Counted from the stretch's first letter, positions 10,945-24,767 are shown. The stretch: DNA of 64,000 nt from Erigeron canadensis (GCF_010389155.1 NC_057761.1:5334501-5398500), one strand, 5' to 3'. Notes: a model not told the origin generated them from the sequence alone. Numbers and translations are program-made.

Positions 10945-11540
10945 CTCAGCTTGTCCATCCAAAATTTCCGGCGCAGTCATCTTGTTAACTTTTCTGTAGT
11001 CTCATCAAATAATACAATCACGGTATGGGCAGTAGCATCTTTGATATGGAGGTGAACCCGAAACCTGGCAGTTCAAAGTTTAAGCAAAATATACATAGCC
11101 CACATTTAGTTTTAGTCTTCAACCCCACTACCAAACAGAGTATCTCAATGTAAGAAAGCGTGCATTTATATATTGGATACCATACAACTAATACTTTGAA
11201 TTAAAAAGGCGGTTCATGTTTATAAAAGGCAAGACAAACATGCAGGGTTATAACACAACTTCAAATGGCAGTAGATTTGTAGCGTATGCTAGACCCCATG
11301 TCATACAACTTTAGCATAAAATAAGTGAAATGCATGTTCTATAACATATACCTAGACTAATATGGTTTCACGTCAACATAATCAAGTATATTAAGTGTAG
11401 CACTTTAGATACACCTTGCACGTGGGTTGGAAACTGCCTTCTAACACGCATCGCACCAAACGTTGTGATTGTTACGACCAAGGCCATTTCGACACTTACC
11501 ATTGGTACATGAATTGTACCAGCTATTTTCATGTGAACAT
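10945..11540 (-). pseudogene. Replication protein A large-subunit-like pseudogene fragment
   Basis: On the minus strand, an exon ending at 11415 (donor GTGTAT) encodes a zinc-ribbon-like motif with SCTNGKC and WCDAC, interrupted by a TAG stop right after WCDAC. It splices in phase (AG|G) to an exon at 11064-10945 encoding FRVHLHIKDAT..TVIVLFDETTEKL, the OB-fold signature of RPA70-like proteins. This is followed by a frameshift before TAPEILDGQAE and a donor GTACACC. Both lesions make it a pseudogene. Plant Helitrons often carry RPA-like genes, and this copy lies among Helitron relics, which would explain its origin (inference). Confidence 0.6.
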
Positions 11541-13680
11541 AAAATATCTCAATTGTTAACTTAAAGGTGGCATCACACAGGATTTGGAATGCAACACCTC
11601 ATAAGAGTGTAATGGTAACATGTGTAAATCTGTTAGAGAAAGCTTCCCACTTACACTGTTTCTTCTATCGCGTGCCTAATTCAATGCTTCTTCAAGTGTT
11701 TCTGCCTCTACCGACATCTCCATGATTAGACTCGCTCAAATTGACATCCCTACAACCCAAAATCATTAAGGCTGATATGTAAAACAACCCGTTCAAATGA
11801 CCTCATTACATGCAATTTAGGATAGTTATAGCTATACATTAACCGATATGAGGAGCATGATGGATGATATTAATTGTTGTATCAACCCTGTCATTTACAT
11901 AATGGATAATATTAATTGCTGCATAACCCCCTATTTCTTTTACGTAAAGTCATCATCAAATATATGTAGTATAGTTAACAAAAGTAATTAACCCTATTAA
12001 TTAACCCTATTAACTACACATAATGAAGCGGCAAGAATACACTAAATTGCGTCAAGAATGCGCTAAATTCTTCCACCACCATGATAGAACTTTTATATAT
12101 AAATATAAATATAAATATAAATGCTCGGGTTGCCCCTGATTTAATTAGTTAGCTTTTAAAATAATTTAATTCAAGTTTAGTTAGTTTAGGCCATATTTGA
12201 TTACAACCGAATGAAATGTTTCAACATCAAATATTTGTTCGTGAAGTTCTTTTGGACACTTAATGACATTGAACAAAGGAATAAAATATATCAATTGGTT
12301 CGTCCTAAAACATCACTTAACCATTCTTTATCTAACTTATGCCCTAATACTCTTTCTTTAACACCTTTATTTTCATCAGAATTTTTTTGTACGGTTTTCA
12401 TGTGCTACTTTTACCCTAATCATTCCTATGCAAAAACCGAGTAGAGGGTTACGAGTATTAGGACCTATGTGGGGAGGACCCGAAGAGTCAAATCGGTCTA
12501 CGACTTAATTCGACTTCCGCAACTGTCAAACATTTAGACAACTGAAGCTAATTTTGCAATGCTTGTACTAAACACTACCATTTTTAGTTTAAATATAAAT
12601 CAATGTATATTAATGGTCTACTTAGAATTTAAAAACATTGGTATGAGAAATTTTTCTTCTTGATCTCTTTTACATTTTAAAAACACTGAGCATAATACCC
12701 GCGCATTGCGGCGGAATTTTGATTTAGGAGTGACAATTTGTTATTAGGATAGATATGGTAATTAGTGTTGTAGTGTATGGAGGGACATTTTGAGAACCAT
12801 AATATGGTGAAATGGGTTTTTTTTGGCAAAAATAAAAATAAAATATATGCTTATTTCTTAAGACATACTGTAAATAAAAACTCAAAATGCTTTATAAAGA
12901 ACAAAGATTATACATACACTAAATAGTGTTGTAGTGTATGGAAAGACATTTTGGGAACTATAAAAATGTTGAAAGGGCATTTTGAGAACAAAAAATATGC
13001 TTAAAGTCTTAATATAATTCTCTTTATAACAGGTTAAAGAAATCTATAAATCCTTATAAAACATATTGAAATTCTATTTAAGGTAATTTAAGCACTTTTT
13101 TCAATATCTCCATATTGCCCCTAATTCACACATTACTTCTAATTATATATCTCTAAACACAATCAAACAAACACCCTACCATGATCTAACAAACAGTATC
13201 TTCTTTCTCTCCTTCCTATTTACACACACGCATATCAATTCTTCCCCACTGTTTTGTATTATCATCATTGTGTAACCGCCACAACGTGCAGGCACCAACC
13301 CTCGTATAAATATAGATAGATATAGAAAAGTTAGGGAGCAATATTTTAAGAATATTAAAAAAAATGCTTAATTACTTAAAATATGAATCCTTATAAAAAA
13401 GTATAGATATAGATATACTAAAATTTGCAATAGTTTGTTCTCTTTGACAACATACCCCTTGATAGTTATTTTAAAAACATCTAAAGATAACCAAAATGAA
13501 TAAAAAAAAAAAAAGAAAAAAAAAAGCAAAGTCTGCAGTACTATATTTTGTTGTTGTTATTGACCCCCTCCCTTCATTCCCAAACATTTCTAGCGACAGA
13601 AACCTCAAAAGCAATTCATTTCTAGAGACAAGGTTTTGATATAAACATTTTCAGGGTTTATATTTCACATTAATTAATTT
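11541..13680. other. Intergenic with a decayed Helitron-like relic
   Basis: No supported gene. At 12690-12720 the sequence ATACCCGCGCATTGCGGCGG matches the terminal hairpin of the Helitron at 2901-3211, followed on the minus strand by CTCAG in place of CTAG. A degenerate copy of that kind probably extends to about 13050. 12104-12121 is a short AAATAT repeat. The 77-codon open frame at 12211-12444 has no recognisable features. A-rich tracts lie at 13502-13526. Confidence 0.4.
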
Positions 13681-13989
13681 TTAAATAAAAAGAAGAAGGA
13701 ATTGATTCTTTGAAAAGAAGAGTGAAAATGGAGTGTTTCGGAAGAAGTGTACGGAAAGAAATTTGAGGGGTTTTAATGGATTAGTGAAATCATCATCTGG
13801 GTTGGTTGAGATCGATTGAGAAACTGCGAAATCGAAGAAATCGAGCTCGAAGAATCGTCTGATCTTCTGAATTTGGATCAAACAAGTCTTGGAATGACCT
13901 AAAAAATTTGGTAAGATTTCTGGGTGTTGTTTAAATTTAGGTAATGTAGTTAAAGTTTGATGCTTTTAGTTTGAATTTTGTTGTAAAGT

Positions 13990-16900
13990 ATGGAAATTAG
14001 TTGTAATAGTGATGATGATAATAATAATAATAATTTAGATTTGAATATTGATTTGAATAATGGAAATGATTTAGTGGATAATAATTGTGTTAAGAAAGAG
14101 CGGGTTATCGATTTAAATATGGACGTAGATGATGATGATAATGATGATGATGAGGATAAGAATGAAGATGTTGATCTTGGTGGGTATGTTAAGAAAGTCG
14201 AGAATTCGAGTGAAGATGTTCAGGAAATACGGATGCAGGATGTTTTACGTATGGGGAATGGGAATGTATCGGAAAATGAAATGAAAAATGTGTCTCCGAA
14301 AAGAGAGGATGTCGAGGATGGAAGTTTGGGGAAAGGATATACGGGAGGGAGGAGAGGTAGAAAGAGAAAGGTTACGGAGAGTCCACAAACTCCGATAGAA
14401 GGTGTGTTAAGAAGGAGTGCTCGGAGACGGGCTAAGTTATCTATGGAAGAGGATGAGGCGAAGGTTATTAAGTTTGATGTTGATAGTAATGGCGTTTTGC
14501 CAGCTGCCCCTTCTCCGGTTATAAGTGCAGTTTCGGAGGAACGGCCGACAGGTTCTGGTTGTGAAGAAGTTGAAGAACCAAGTGTTTTACCTCTGAAGCC
14601 GGAGTTACCACCGACAAAGGGAAATTTGAATCTAGATGGGCTTCCTGCCCTTGATCTTTTCTCTGTTTATGCGTTTCTGAGGTCGTTTAGTACAATATTG
14701 TTTTTGAGCCCTTTTGGGTTGGGGGATTTTGTGACTTCGATTAGAAGCAAGTCTCCTAGTTTATTGATTGATTCTATTCATGTTTCTCTATTACGGATCG
14801 TGAGGAAGAATTTACAGTTCCAGTCAAGTGAGAATATAACATCAGCTACTAGCTGCCTAAGGTATGCATCTTTTGCTTTATTCTAGAACTTTTTTAAGAG
14901 GTGGCAATCGGTTCTCATTTACTTTTGAATTGATAGGTTTGGCTTTTATATCTTTCTTGCTGGTAATATATGGGCGTTTAGTCTAAAGGGGAATACGTCA
15001 ACTAGGTTGAAAGTTCCTCATTCATTTTTTATGTGAAGATAGATAGTATCTTACTAAAATTTCTTTGTAGTCATTATAACACGTGATTTACATAAAAAAT
15101 ATTTACTATTACGTAATAACAGATAGGAAGTGTTAAGGCGAAACTTGAAGTGGCCAGTGGTTCATGTAAGCTCATACTAAAAACGACTTATTAGCCCGGT
15201 TGGCCAACCTGCCTGGCCGTTACATTTTTCTACCTCTGATTTGTTTTTCCCCATGTGATATTAAATGTAGGGATCTTAACTGGGATCTCCTGGATTTGAT
15301 GACATGGCCCATATTTATGGCTGAGTACCTACTAATGAAAGCTGATTTTGATCTTGATCGGTTAAAGTTATTCAAGACTGACTACTACCAACAGTCGGAA
15401 TCTCTGAAGATTGAACTGTTGCAGTATATATGTGATGATGTCATAGAAAATGAAGCAATTAGTTCTGAGCTTAATAGGAGGATTGTGGTAGGTGAACGTA
15501 TAGATTCTGGTTTAAATTCAAAAATGGCGACTCCCAAGAAAAGGAGGTTAACAATGGCTATGGGCGAGGAGGTTATTGATGGAAGTGCAGATTGGAACAG
15601 TGATGAATGTTGCCTATGTAAAATGGATGGCAACTTAATATGTTGTGATGGTTGCCCTGCCGCATATCATTCAAAGTGCGTAGGTATTGCAACTAATCTG
15701 TTGCCAGATGGCGACTGGTATTGTCCAGAGTGTGTAGTTGACAAGAAAAATCCCGAAGTTCATGTGGCAAAGTCAATTCGAGGAGCAGATTTATTGGGAG
15801 TTGACCCTCATGGAAGATTATATTATAGTAGTTGTGGTTACCTTTTGGTGTAAGCTCTCTATTTATCTTATTACCAGTGACATTCTATCTTCTTAGACTT
15901 TCTTGATGTATGAACTTCACAGAATCTCTTTCTTGAAAGGTGCCACTGTCGGTTCCTTAACTTCATTACTGGTTGATCTGGGTTACTTTTAATCTGAAAC
16001 ATTTCATATAAAGAAATATTATCTAAGTAGAGAACATCTGGGTTAACCCTAATTTGAAATGTTGAATATGTTAGTTAAATAGGCTAGTGGGGTCGAAACT
16101 CAAAAGTCGACCGAAGTGTCATTTTCGTGCGTACAACCTTCCAAATCACCTCAACCTAGCCTGTCTGTTTTGACCCGTTAAAAGATACATCTCAACCTGA
16201 CCAAACCTCTCATCTCGTGGCTTCTACTCTTTCTGGATATCCTTTCCATGCTTCTCTAATTGAAGTGGATGAATTTGCAGGTCAGATAATGATGCGGAAA
16301 CTTCGTTTCATCACTATCACATGGATGACTTGACAGATGTTATCAACTCACTGAATCTATCGGATGGTTCTTATAGAGCTATATCGAAAGCCATCACCAA
16401 GCACTGGCGTTCATACACAAAACTTTATGGAGAAAAAAGCAAGTTGAATCCAGAAAATGCTTCTTTAAGTGTGGATCCTCTTCTGAAAACGGCCACAAAA
16501 TCTGTATCTGAGTTTTCTGAGGATGTCACAGGTACTAAAAGTTCCGTAAAAACTCGACGACGTTCGTTAAATGCATCTTCTGGGGTTGTAAAAAATGTTG
16601 ATTCTTCAAGCAATGATGTTGAATTACCTAAAACAACTACAAGGTTTGGATTGGATTATCTCAATTACTACAGTTTTGCTAGAGTGGCGTCATCTGTGGC
16701 TGTAGAATGGACACGGAAACCATCAGACAAGACTTCTCAAACACCTACAAAGTCACTGGAGGAATTGATTTCAATACAGATGAAATCTATAATGAAGACA
16801 TCTGTTGACTTCTGCTGGTCTAACACTCCAAATTTGAGTGTGGATGCACGAAAAGAAAAATGTGGGTGGTGTCTTGCTTGCAAATTTCCTACTGATGATG

Positions 16901-19900
16901 GGAATTGCCTGTTCTTCATGAATAACCCTACTGATGTGGAAAGTTTTACAAGTGACCTGTTAGGTTTTGACTCAATAATAAGCAGGAAAGATCGTCTAAG
17001 GGATGCCATGTGTCATATTCTCTACATTGAAGATCGTTTGCGTGGTCTTTTGTTGGGTCCTTGGCTCAGTCCTCAATTTCCAAACGTTTATCGTAAAAGT
17101 TTTCTTGAGGCATCAGATATTGTTCCGATTAGAGACTTGTTGCTCATGGTAAGAATTTTTGGTTATTTGGTTCAACACTATCTATAATGCGTGGGCAGGC
17201 AGACCAGTAAACATTTCTTACATATTTATAAAGCTATTTTGAACAATTAACATGTTAAAAGGGTTCTTTGGGTTAGTTGTTTATTATAAATGGAACTTAA
17301 TAGCTTATTGCTGTATGATAAAGCTATTGAGTTCTTGTAAGTGTTCCCTATGGGTCTTTTCGAATAACTTATTTGACTTCTTCCTCCTACATAAGCTTAT
17401 GCACGAAAATTTGTGTGACTTTTCGACTTATTTGACCCATAGATATATAGCATAACTTAATCCACCCAGTGGGCTGAAATTGCCACCTCTATATCAAGGA
17501 TTCTATTTTTGGTAGCTGTTATAAGCTTGTGTCAAAAGTATATCATACTGCTGTTTTAAGTTGTTGCATATGATGGTTTAACATATGAACGTACAATGTA
17601 TATTTTCAATGCCTGCGTCAAGAAAGCAAATAAATCCCAGGAAATTTGTATCAGATGCCAGTTCCTATTAGGTTCAATGATCCTAATTTAGTATTTTGAG
17701 AAAGCAGGATCTGGATGGAATCTGTTTTCGCTTTTGTGTGGTCTTCTATTTAATTAAAAATTTCTCAATGAAAATATGCTTCACATGCTTTTTCATTCCT
17801 CCATTTTCTTTATCTTATTTTGAAGAATGTTAGTTTATTAATTTTAATTGAACTCTTGAGATCACCGGGAGAATTAATGTAAGAACTTCGATTGTCAGAC
17901 AAGGTCACATGAAGTGGATTGTAAATCAGCATGGTCGGTTGGTAAATCATGAAACATAGTCGATGCCAATATAGCTGTAATTTCATACTAGAGCTTTTCC
18001 CTTCGAAGAGTTGATTATATAAGTAACTTTCAGTTTGCTAATTACTATATAAGATAAACTCCTAGGTTTTTAAGATAAACTCTTAGGTGTCTTTCATGCA
18101 CTCTTGTGTGGATCGAGTTAATTAATTTCGTTGGTGGATATTCATCAGGATCTCCTTCCCATTTTATGCAAGGGTGATCTACCAACAGGCCTATAGTTTG
18201 TGGTACTCGTGGTGCCCAGCATACTGATTTCGTAAACGGTAGTCAGGCATTAGGTTTTGATTTATAGTAAGATGGTTAAACAAATATAATAGTTATGAGC
18301 ATTTACGCCGAGAGTGACCACACCTGCTAACTCATCCTTGGTCCACTGCATTTGGTTACCTCAGACATATTTCCACTTCACGTGCTTAGTAGTTAGTATA
18401 TATCAAATTTATCTAAAATCTTTACTTCGAAACGTTTTTCTCTAGACCTCCAACTTTGTATTAACGCTAATAATATTTGCTTCCTGTTTCCACTTCCTCA
18501 CAAACAAAATTAGAGCACGAAAATGGGAGCTCATGCTTCCGCATTTTTCCATATCAACCTATATAGATATACCAATAGTAATTATCAAACAAAGTTTTGT
18601 AAAATATAAGGTTAGTCTTCTGCTTGTTGCTTAAGAAGCCAAAGTCAAATTGTAATCTGGATACTTTTTATAGATGGATGTAGGTCAAAATCGGTAGGGT
18701 TGAGCTAGTATGCAATAACTTTTTTCTCTTTTCCTTTTAAAAACTGTTCACCAATATAGTAATATAGTTCTCTTAAATCTATGGCTAGTATCCATTTAAG
18801 GAAACGCTAAGCATTTGATAACTTATTAGGCAAGTATTTTGACTTTCTATATTCGTTGGTCCCTCTTAAATCTATGGCTGGTGTCTTTTATTTTACATGT
18901 ATGATCTGTTGCTAAAGTACAACCTAAATTGACCAGTTTTTATGTAAATAGGTTGAATCTATTGTTGCTATTGTTTAATACTTTATTTACAATTTTCATC
19001 AACCTTTTGGTATTAATCTATAATATAGAAGGTTATTTGACTTATGGTTTGTGCTACTTATGTGTTCAGTTAGAGTCCAATATATGGTCACGTGCACTTT
19101 CTGATGACTGGCTGAAACATGTGGATTCGGTGAAAACGGTGGGCTCTGCTTCTCATATTATCACATCTAAGCTTCGTATGCAATCACAAAATGTGATTGG
19201 AAAGAAAAGATTTACGTCTGGTTTGCAGCCCCATTCTTTCAAAAGTGCATACACTGGTCTTACCATGTTTTGGTGGAGGGGTGGTAGGCTCACTCGAAAG
19301 ATTTTCAACTGGAAGGTTTTGCCTCGCTCCCTGGCTTGCAAAGCTGCCCGTGAAGGTCTGTATTGAATTAAAACCAGTTATCTAGTTTCGATTTACTAAT
19401 ATAATTTTAAATGCATAGTGGTTAAGTCATTCTCAATTTTGACGTTGTTAGGCGGGGGCAAGAAAATTGATGATCTTTTATATCTTGAAAATTCCGACTA
19501 TCCAAAGAGAAGCAAAGCTCTTGCGTGGCGAGCTTCTGTCGAGTCAGCAGTTACAGTGGAACAGCTTGCTCTTCAGGTACCTTTTTGCTTCATCAGTTCC
19601 TTCTTTATGCTGTTTAGGTTAATATTTCACTTTTACTTCCAGTATATGATGTTTTAAGAAGTGGCAGTTACAACAAGTTTCTGTGAAAATGGGTCAATTC
19701 TACTCCCAACATGCTCAAGTTTTGAAGTCTTGCTAAAACTGGGTAAAATGGTCTGAAATGTTAGCGACTTTGAAAGTTGCCTGATATGCGTATAAATGAA
19801 TACAACCCCTAGAAATGCTTTTATTGGAAAAAAATAATTATTATTTTAATGATATAGCTTGTGTTTGAATTTAATATATTAGTTACAACAAGTTTCTGTG

Positions 19901-22900
19901 ACAAAACCCCAGCATGATCAAGTTTTGAAATTTGCTAAAAGAGGGTTAAATGGTCTTGAATGTTAGCAAGTTTGAAAGTTGCCTGATAAGCTGATATGCG
20001 TTTAAATGAATACAGCCTCCTTATTGCTTTTATTGGAAAAAGATAATTATTATTTTGATGACATAGCTTGTGTTTGAATTTAATATATTAGTTTACTACA
20101 AGTTTCTGTGAAAACGGGTCATTTATACTCCCAACATGCTCAAGTTTTAAAATCTTGCTAAAATAGGGTTAAATGGTCTGAAATGTTAGCGAGTTTGAAA
20201 GTTGAGCATTTGGTAAGTTTTCAAACCTTGATAGATTTTCAGCGGATTAGTAGTTCTAGTTTTTTATTCTTACTCAGATTAGGGAACTTGATGCAAACAT
20301 TAAATGGGAGGAAATCGAGAACACAAGTCATCTGGCAAAGATGGATAAGGAATCTATAAAGACAATGAGGTCATTTAAGAAGGCTATAGTCCGGCGTAAG
20401 ACATCTGAAGGAGCTGTTGTGAAATATCTGTTAGATTTTGGTAAGAGAAGATTTATACCTGATGCGGTTGTAAAACATGGGTCTAAGATTGAAGAGGCAT
20501 CAAGTGAAAGGAAAAAGTTTTGGGTGGAGCAGTCTAGTATTCCGTTATTTCTTTTAAAACCATTTGAAGAGAAGAGAATTTCACTCAAGTCCAATAAATT
20601 GAGTCTGAGTAGTCTTCCAGTTAACATAAGAGCGGTGAGACCTGCAGAGAAAGACGTTTTCTCATATCTTCTTTCTAAAACAGAAAAACCTGAGAACCAT
20701 CTCTGTGGGCATTGCAACAAGGATGTCCTCGTCAGGTACATATTTTTCAATGTATCATTACTCAACTAACCTCTGGTTTTCTTAGAGGTATCAATTTAGA
20801 CCCATTCAATTATGACAGTGTCATTTGGGTTGTGATTTATCATTTATCTCAAACGGGTCATATAAAGTATTTAACTAAAAGGAAACTGGTCAAATGGGTT
20901 GAGTGGGCATGTTGAAATTTGCTTAATAAAGTGTTTTTGTAATGCACACAACCTTCTAAGTTGTTTTATCTAAAAATTTAAGATTGATAGTGTAATAAAT
21001 TTTCTTATAAGTTATAACCATAGTTAACAGTAACACCTTACTCATTTTCAACTTCTCTATATTGATAAAGAAGTCTTTGCTGTTCAACCCAACCAACCCC
21101 GGCCCGTCTCAACTGTTACCAAAAAATGACCTGTTTTTACTTGGCACATTAGCCAATGTTGTCCATCTTACCACTTCTAGGTTTCTTAACAAATATACAA
21201 ATTCACATACAATGGATATGTGGATTTTGTTTGATACTTTCCCTTTCTATAACTCTTCGAAAGTTGTATCTATATGTGCATTAACTAGAACCCTTTCAGA
21301 TTTTAAATGAACTATTATATGCTTTTTATGTGAGAAGGAATATACAACCAGTCTAAATTGATGGAGATGGACTCAGAAAACAAATTTTGACAAATCCTTT
21401 ACACATTCGAGCTGCAAAGCTTGAAGAAAGTGTTGAATGCTAGCTGAATTATGAATTACTAATTCGAAAAAGTAGGTCGTGCTAGAGTTATCAATGTCCA
21501 CTATGAGTTAGATGTGTTGTAGAGGATAGATTGTTCAATATTTGGCTATTTGCTAACAGTTACTCAGATACTTAGGGGCCGTTTAGTTGGGGAAAAAACA
21601 CCTTTTGTTTTTCATCTTTGTTTTCCAAGAAAACATGGAAAACGGAAGACGCGATCAAATCATAGTTTTTCAAAAAAGTTTTCCAAGAAAACAGAAATCA
21701 CTGTTTTTCACTTTTCTATGGGAAATTAGAAAACACTTTCTCATTTTTTTCCACTTTTTATTTTCCATTTTCTAAATTTTTAAAACCTCAAATTATATTA
21801 ACTCCCCCCTGACCCCCCCCCCCCGGCTCCTGCCCCCGTCCCTGTCCCTTTCACACCCCTGCCCCCACCCCACCCCCAACCACTTATGGAAGTATATTAG
21901 AATATGTTTTCTAGATGGAAATCGAAAATAGCATTTTCTAGTTTTTAATGCGTTTTCAAATTGTTCTTTGTTTTCTAGAGATGAAAAACTCCTTCCATTT
22001 TCTAGAAATGGAAAACTAGAAAACATTTTCCTCAACTAAACGCGCCTTTAGTGCTTATAGTGTTATATCCTTCATTTCGATGAATGTTTTGTGGTTAATT
22101 TAGCTATATAACTTTAATCATCATTGATTCATCTGAGTATTTACATAAGTCAATGAAATGAAGAAGAAGAAAATTAGAGATAATGATTTTTTCCTTAGTG
22201 ATTAAGTGGTATGTTAGTGAATTTAGACGTTTTAATCTTTTAACAGCATAGAAGATAAGTATTGTGAAACATCCCATAGGAGCACATTAAAACCTCCTGG
22301 GTGTTTGTATCTGTGCGTTAGCCGCTGATTAAGGAGTATCATTTACCTGCCTTATAGAAACCCACATAACCCACACTTGGCTTTCTCTTCATTACAACCT
22401 CTGCATTATGCATCTACGTGTGTACGAGCAATCACTATTTGAAAGAACAGCCAAACACCCTCAAGAGATATCCTGTGTCTTTCTTGCAAGTTACAGAAGT
22501 CTTAACTTAAGCTCTTTTTAGAGCCTCCATGAGTCTCTGATCCATACTTTACAAAATAATATGGCAAGTTTTGGTATCTGTACTATTCTTACCTGCTTTA
22601 AGATTTAAATCAGGATGCACTTGATATTCGAAAACCTAATTTTTGATCATGAACATTGAAGGTTCCAAAACTATATGTTTTTCTGTAGCTCGCGTATCTA
22701 GGGTCTAAAATTTCAGCATCTAATATAACTAAGTTGTGGTACTTGTTGCATATCTGACCAAAAAACCAGCATTAGACAGGTGGTGTAACCATATCATTAT
22801 CATAGTATTTACTTTGTAGCTGTATTAACACCACATCTTGTTTTGTTTGTTTATGCAGGAATGCCATTAGCTGCCGGTTTTGTGAAGGTAAATATATTTT

Positions 22901-24767
22901 ACACCAGTTTTTTTTTTTTTTCTGCTCTTTGTAATGAATATAAAATCTAAAACCCTTACTTCTAAAGTTTTATGTCCTTTGTCCAATACACTATTTTTCA
23001 TTTTTTTTTTTTTTTTTTTTTTTTGATTTTGCAAATTCTACTTCAAGTCATCTTCCTTTATAGAAGGTGTAGATGTCGATGCATAAGTTTTTTTAATCAT
23101 AAATAAAATGTGATAAACTACTTGGTCTCAAAAACCCAATTTTGTTTCTGTAATTCTCTTTTTGAAATTGAAACTTGGTGGGTCATAAATCCAGGCTTTT
23201 TCCATAAAGGACATGTGAGGAAGACAACTGGAGGCACGCATACGTGCCGCAAGTGCCATGTTGGTGGCACAGTGAATTCTATACCCAAAAAGGGAAAGTC
23301 ACATTCTTGGAATACCAAAAAAGCCTCGAAGATCACCAAAAAGGGTGGAAAAGGAAAGCAGTTGGTACAATCACAAGCCAAGACTAAAGGTTTTGTTGTA
23401 CCGTTAAGACGATCTGCACGCACAGCTAAAATTGTTTCATTGCAAAGTAAAAAGAAGCCTGTGAAGAAGAAATATAAAAAAGGAAGTAAAAAGAAGCAGC
23501 AATTGCAATCTACTGTAGATGAAGTGGTAACACCGAAGGGTAAAAGAGGAAGGCCAAGAAAAATAACTAAGACAAGTTTTCAAAGGAAGAGAACACACTT
23601 GTATGCTAGTTACTGGCTCGATGGTCTCCACCTGTCTAAGAAGCCTGATGATGAACGGGTTATACATTTTAAGGCCAAGAATCATCTTTTGCCTTTGGAG
23701 CCGTTGGATTCCTTCATTGAAAAACCTATATGTAGTCTTTGTCATGAACCAGAATTCAGATCATCTTTGAGTTATGTTAACTGTGACACCTGCAGAGGTA
23801 ACCACACTGGCTTTCCTTTATGTTTGTAGTGCTTTTGTAAAAATGATTAATCTTCGGGTCGGGTGGCTCAGGTCAAGCTGGGCTAACCTAAAACACATTT
23901 TTTCAAGCTCCTACAAAAACTTATAAATAATTTGTTAGTCCGTTATGATTACAAGAGTTTTTTTTGTTTAGAAATAATCTTTTTTTCAATAAAATAATTT
24001 CAGGATTTTTGTGATTATAAATACCCTTTGGGCAACTTTTGACCGGTTTTATTTGTAATTCCCATCTGACATGTCAGAGATAAAACAATACACTAGTTAA
24101 ATAGTTCATAGGTTAATGGGTTGAAATCTCCCCCATTATATGTGTAATGATTGTATATATATATATACTTCTTGCAGAGTGGTACCATGGGGATGCTTTT
24201 GGACTTACAGATGAATACATAAGGGTTGTTATTGGCTTTAAATGCCATAAGTGTCGTGAAAAGGTGGCACCTATCTGCCCCCACTTACATTCTATTGGTG
24301 ATGAAACTCAACTGGCTGAACAGAAAAACGAGGGGACTCGATCTGCTAACAAGCTATCAAGTGAAGTACTTATGAAGCAAATGTCTAATACCATCAAAGA
24401 ACAGAATGATTTGTTGAGTAAAGAGGCTTCTTTAAAACAACAAAATGGGCATGGATCTAAAGAAGACATGGCAGAAGATGTAGAAAATGGATTTAATTCT
24501 GAAGAGTGTGCAGAAGATACACTTATGGAGCCCGGTTTGGGGCCAGCAGATGCATCGATTGAAGTGGAAAATGGGCATGAATGTAAGGAAGACCGTGCAG
24601 ATGCACAAGATGGGTCTATTTCTGAAGAACAGCATGGAGAAGGTACACAAAATGGGCCTGATTCAGGGCCAGCAGATGCATTGATTGAATTGGAAAATGG
24701 AAGTTCGTTGGTACAGGATGAATCTTGTGCGGCAGTTGCACCAAATGGTTCACTAAAGGCAGAATAG
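13990..24767 (+). CDS. DDT and PHD-finger chromatin protein (PTM / At5g22760 type)
   Basis: Nine exons join in phase to 1469 residues: 13990-14861, 15271-15849, 16281-17148, 19070-19355, 19452-19576, 20278-20735, 22859-22887, 23195-23797 and 24178-24767 (TAG). In order, the protein has an acidic Asn/Asp-rich N-terminus with a basic patch (GGRRGRKRK), a DDT domain across exons 1-2 (LDLFSVYAFLRSF ... LNWDLLDLMTW), a PHD finger (CCLCKMDGN..CCDGCPAAYHSKC..WYCPEC), a WHIM-like segment (GVDPHGRLYY), GIFWWRGGRL-type conserved sequence (here MFWWRGGRL), a second cysteine-rich finger split by the 29-nt exon 7, an AT-hook (KRGRPRK), a further PHD-like finger (CSLCHEP..CDTCREWYHG..CHKCREKV) and an acidic repetitive tail. 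It is probably a nuclear histone/chromatin reader. No transmembrane segments are seen at the C-terminus. A 5' leader intron at 13911-13988 is possible. Introns carry MITEs and tandem repeats. Confidence 0.92.
19661..20215 (+). repeat. Three tandem copies of a ~210-bp unit in intron 5
   Basis: The segment starting TTACAACAAGTTTCTGTGA recurs at about 19667, 19881 and 20091. It is followed each time by ATGCTCAAGTTTT, AAATGGTCT and GAAAGTTG. The first two units are near full length and the third is truncated. It lies wholly within the intron 19577-20277 of the DDT/PHD gene. Confidence 0.75.
21575..22047. mobile_element. Tourist-like MITE in intron 6 of the DDT/PHD gene
   Basis: Ends are GGGGCCGTTTAGTTGGGG and the near-complement CCTCAACTAAACGCGCCT, flanked by TTA on both sides (21572-21574 and 22048-22050). 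TTA target duplications and the GGGCC-GTTT-GTT terminus are typical of PIF/Harbinger-derived Tourist MITEs. The body consists of GAAAAC/TTTTCC repeats plus a C-rich tract. It has no coding capacity. Confidence 0.7.
21803..21882. repeat. C-rich tract (G-rich on the minus strand)
   Basis: About 80 bases dominated by runs of 3-13 cytosines (for example the run after CTGA at 21812). The complementary strand has more than eight G-runs of three or more, enough for several G-quadruplexes. It sits inside the Tourist-like MITE. Confidence 0.7.

Noticed and set aside
13681..13881. Minus-strand frame of 66 codons upstream of the DDT/PHD gene
   Set aside because: It lies in the 5' leader region of the chromatin gene, shows no recognisable domain, and has low-complexity Phe/Leu-rich composition from purine-rich leader sequence.
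23118..23745. Minus-strand frames opposite exon 8 of the DDT/PHD gene
   Set aside because: They are shadows of a Lys/Arg-rich coding exon that joins in phase on the plus strand with correct fingers and splice sites.
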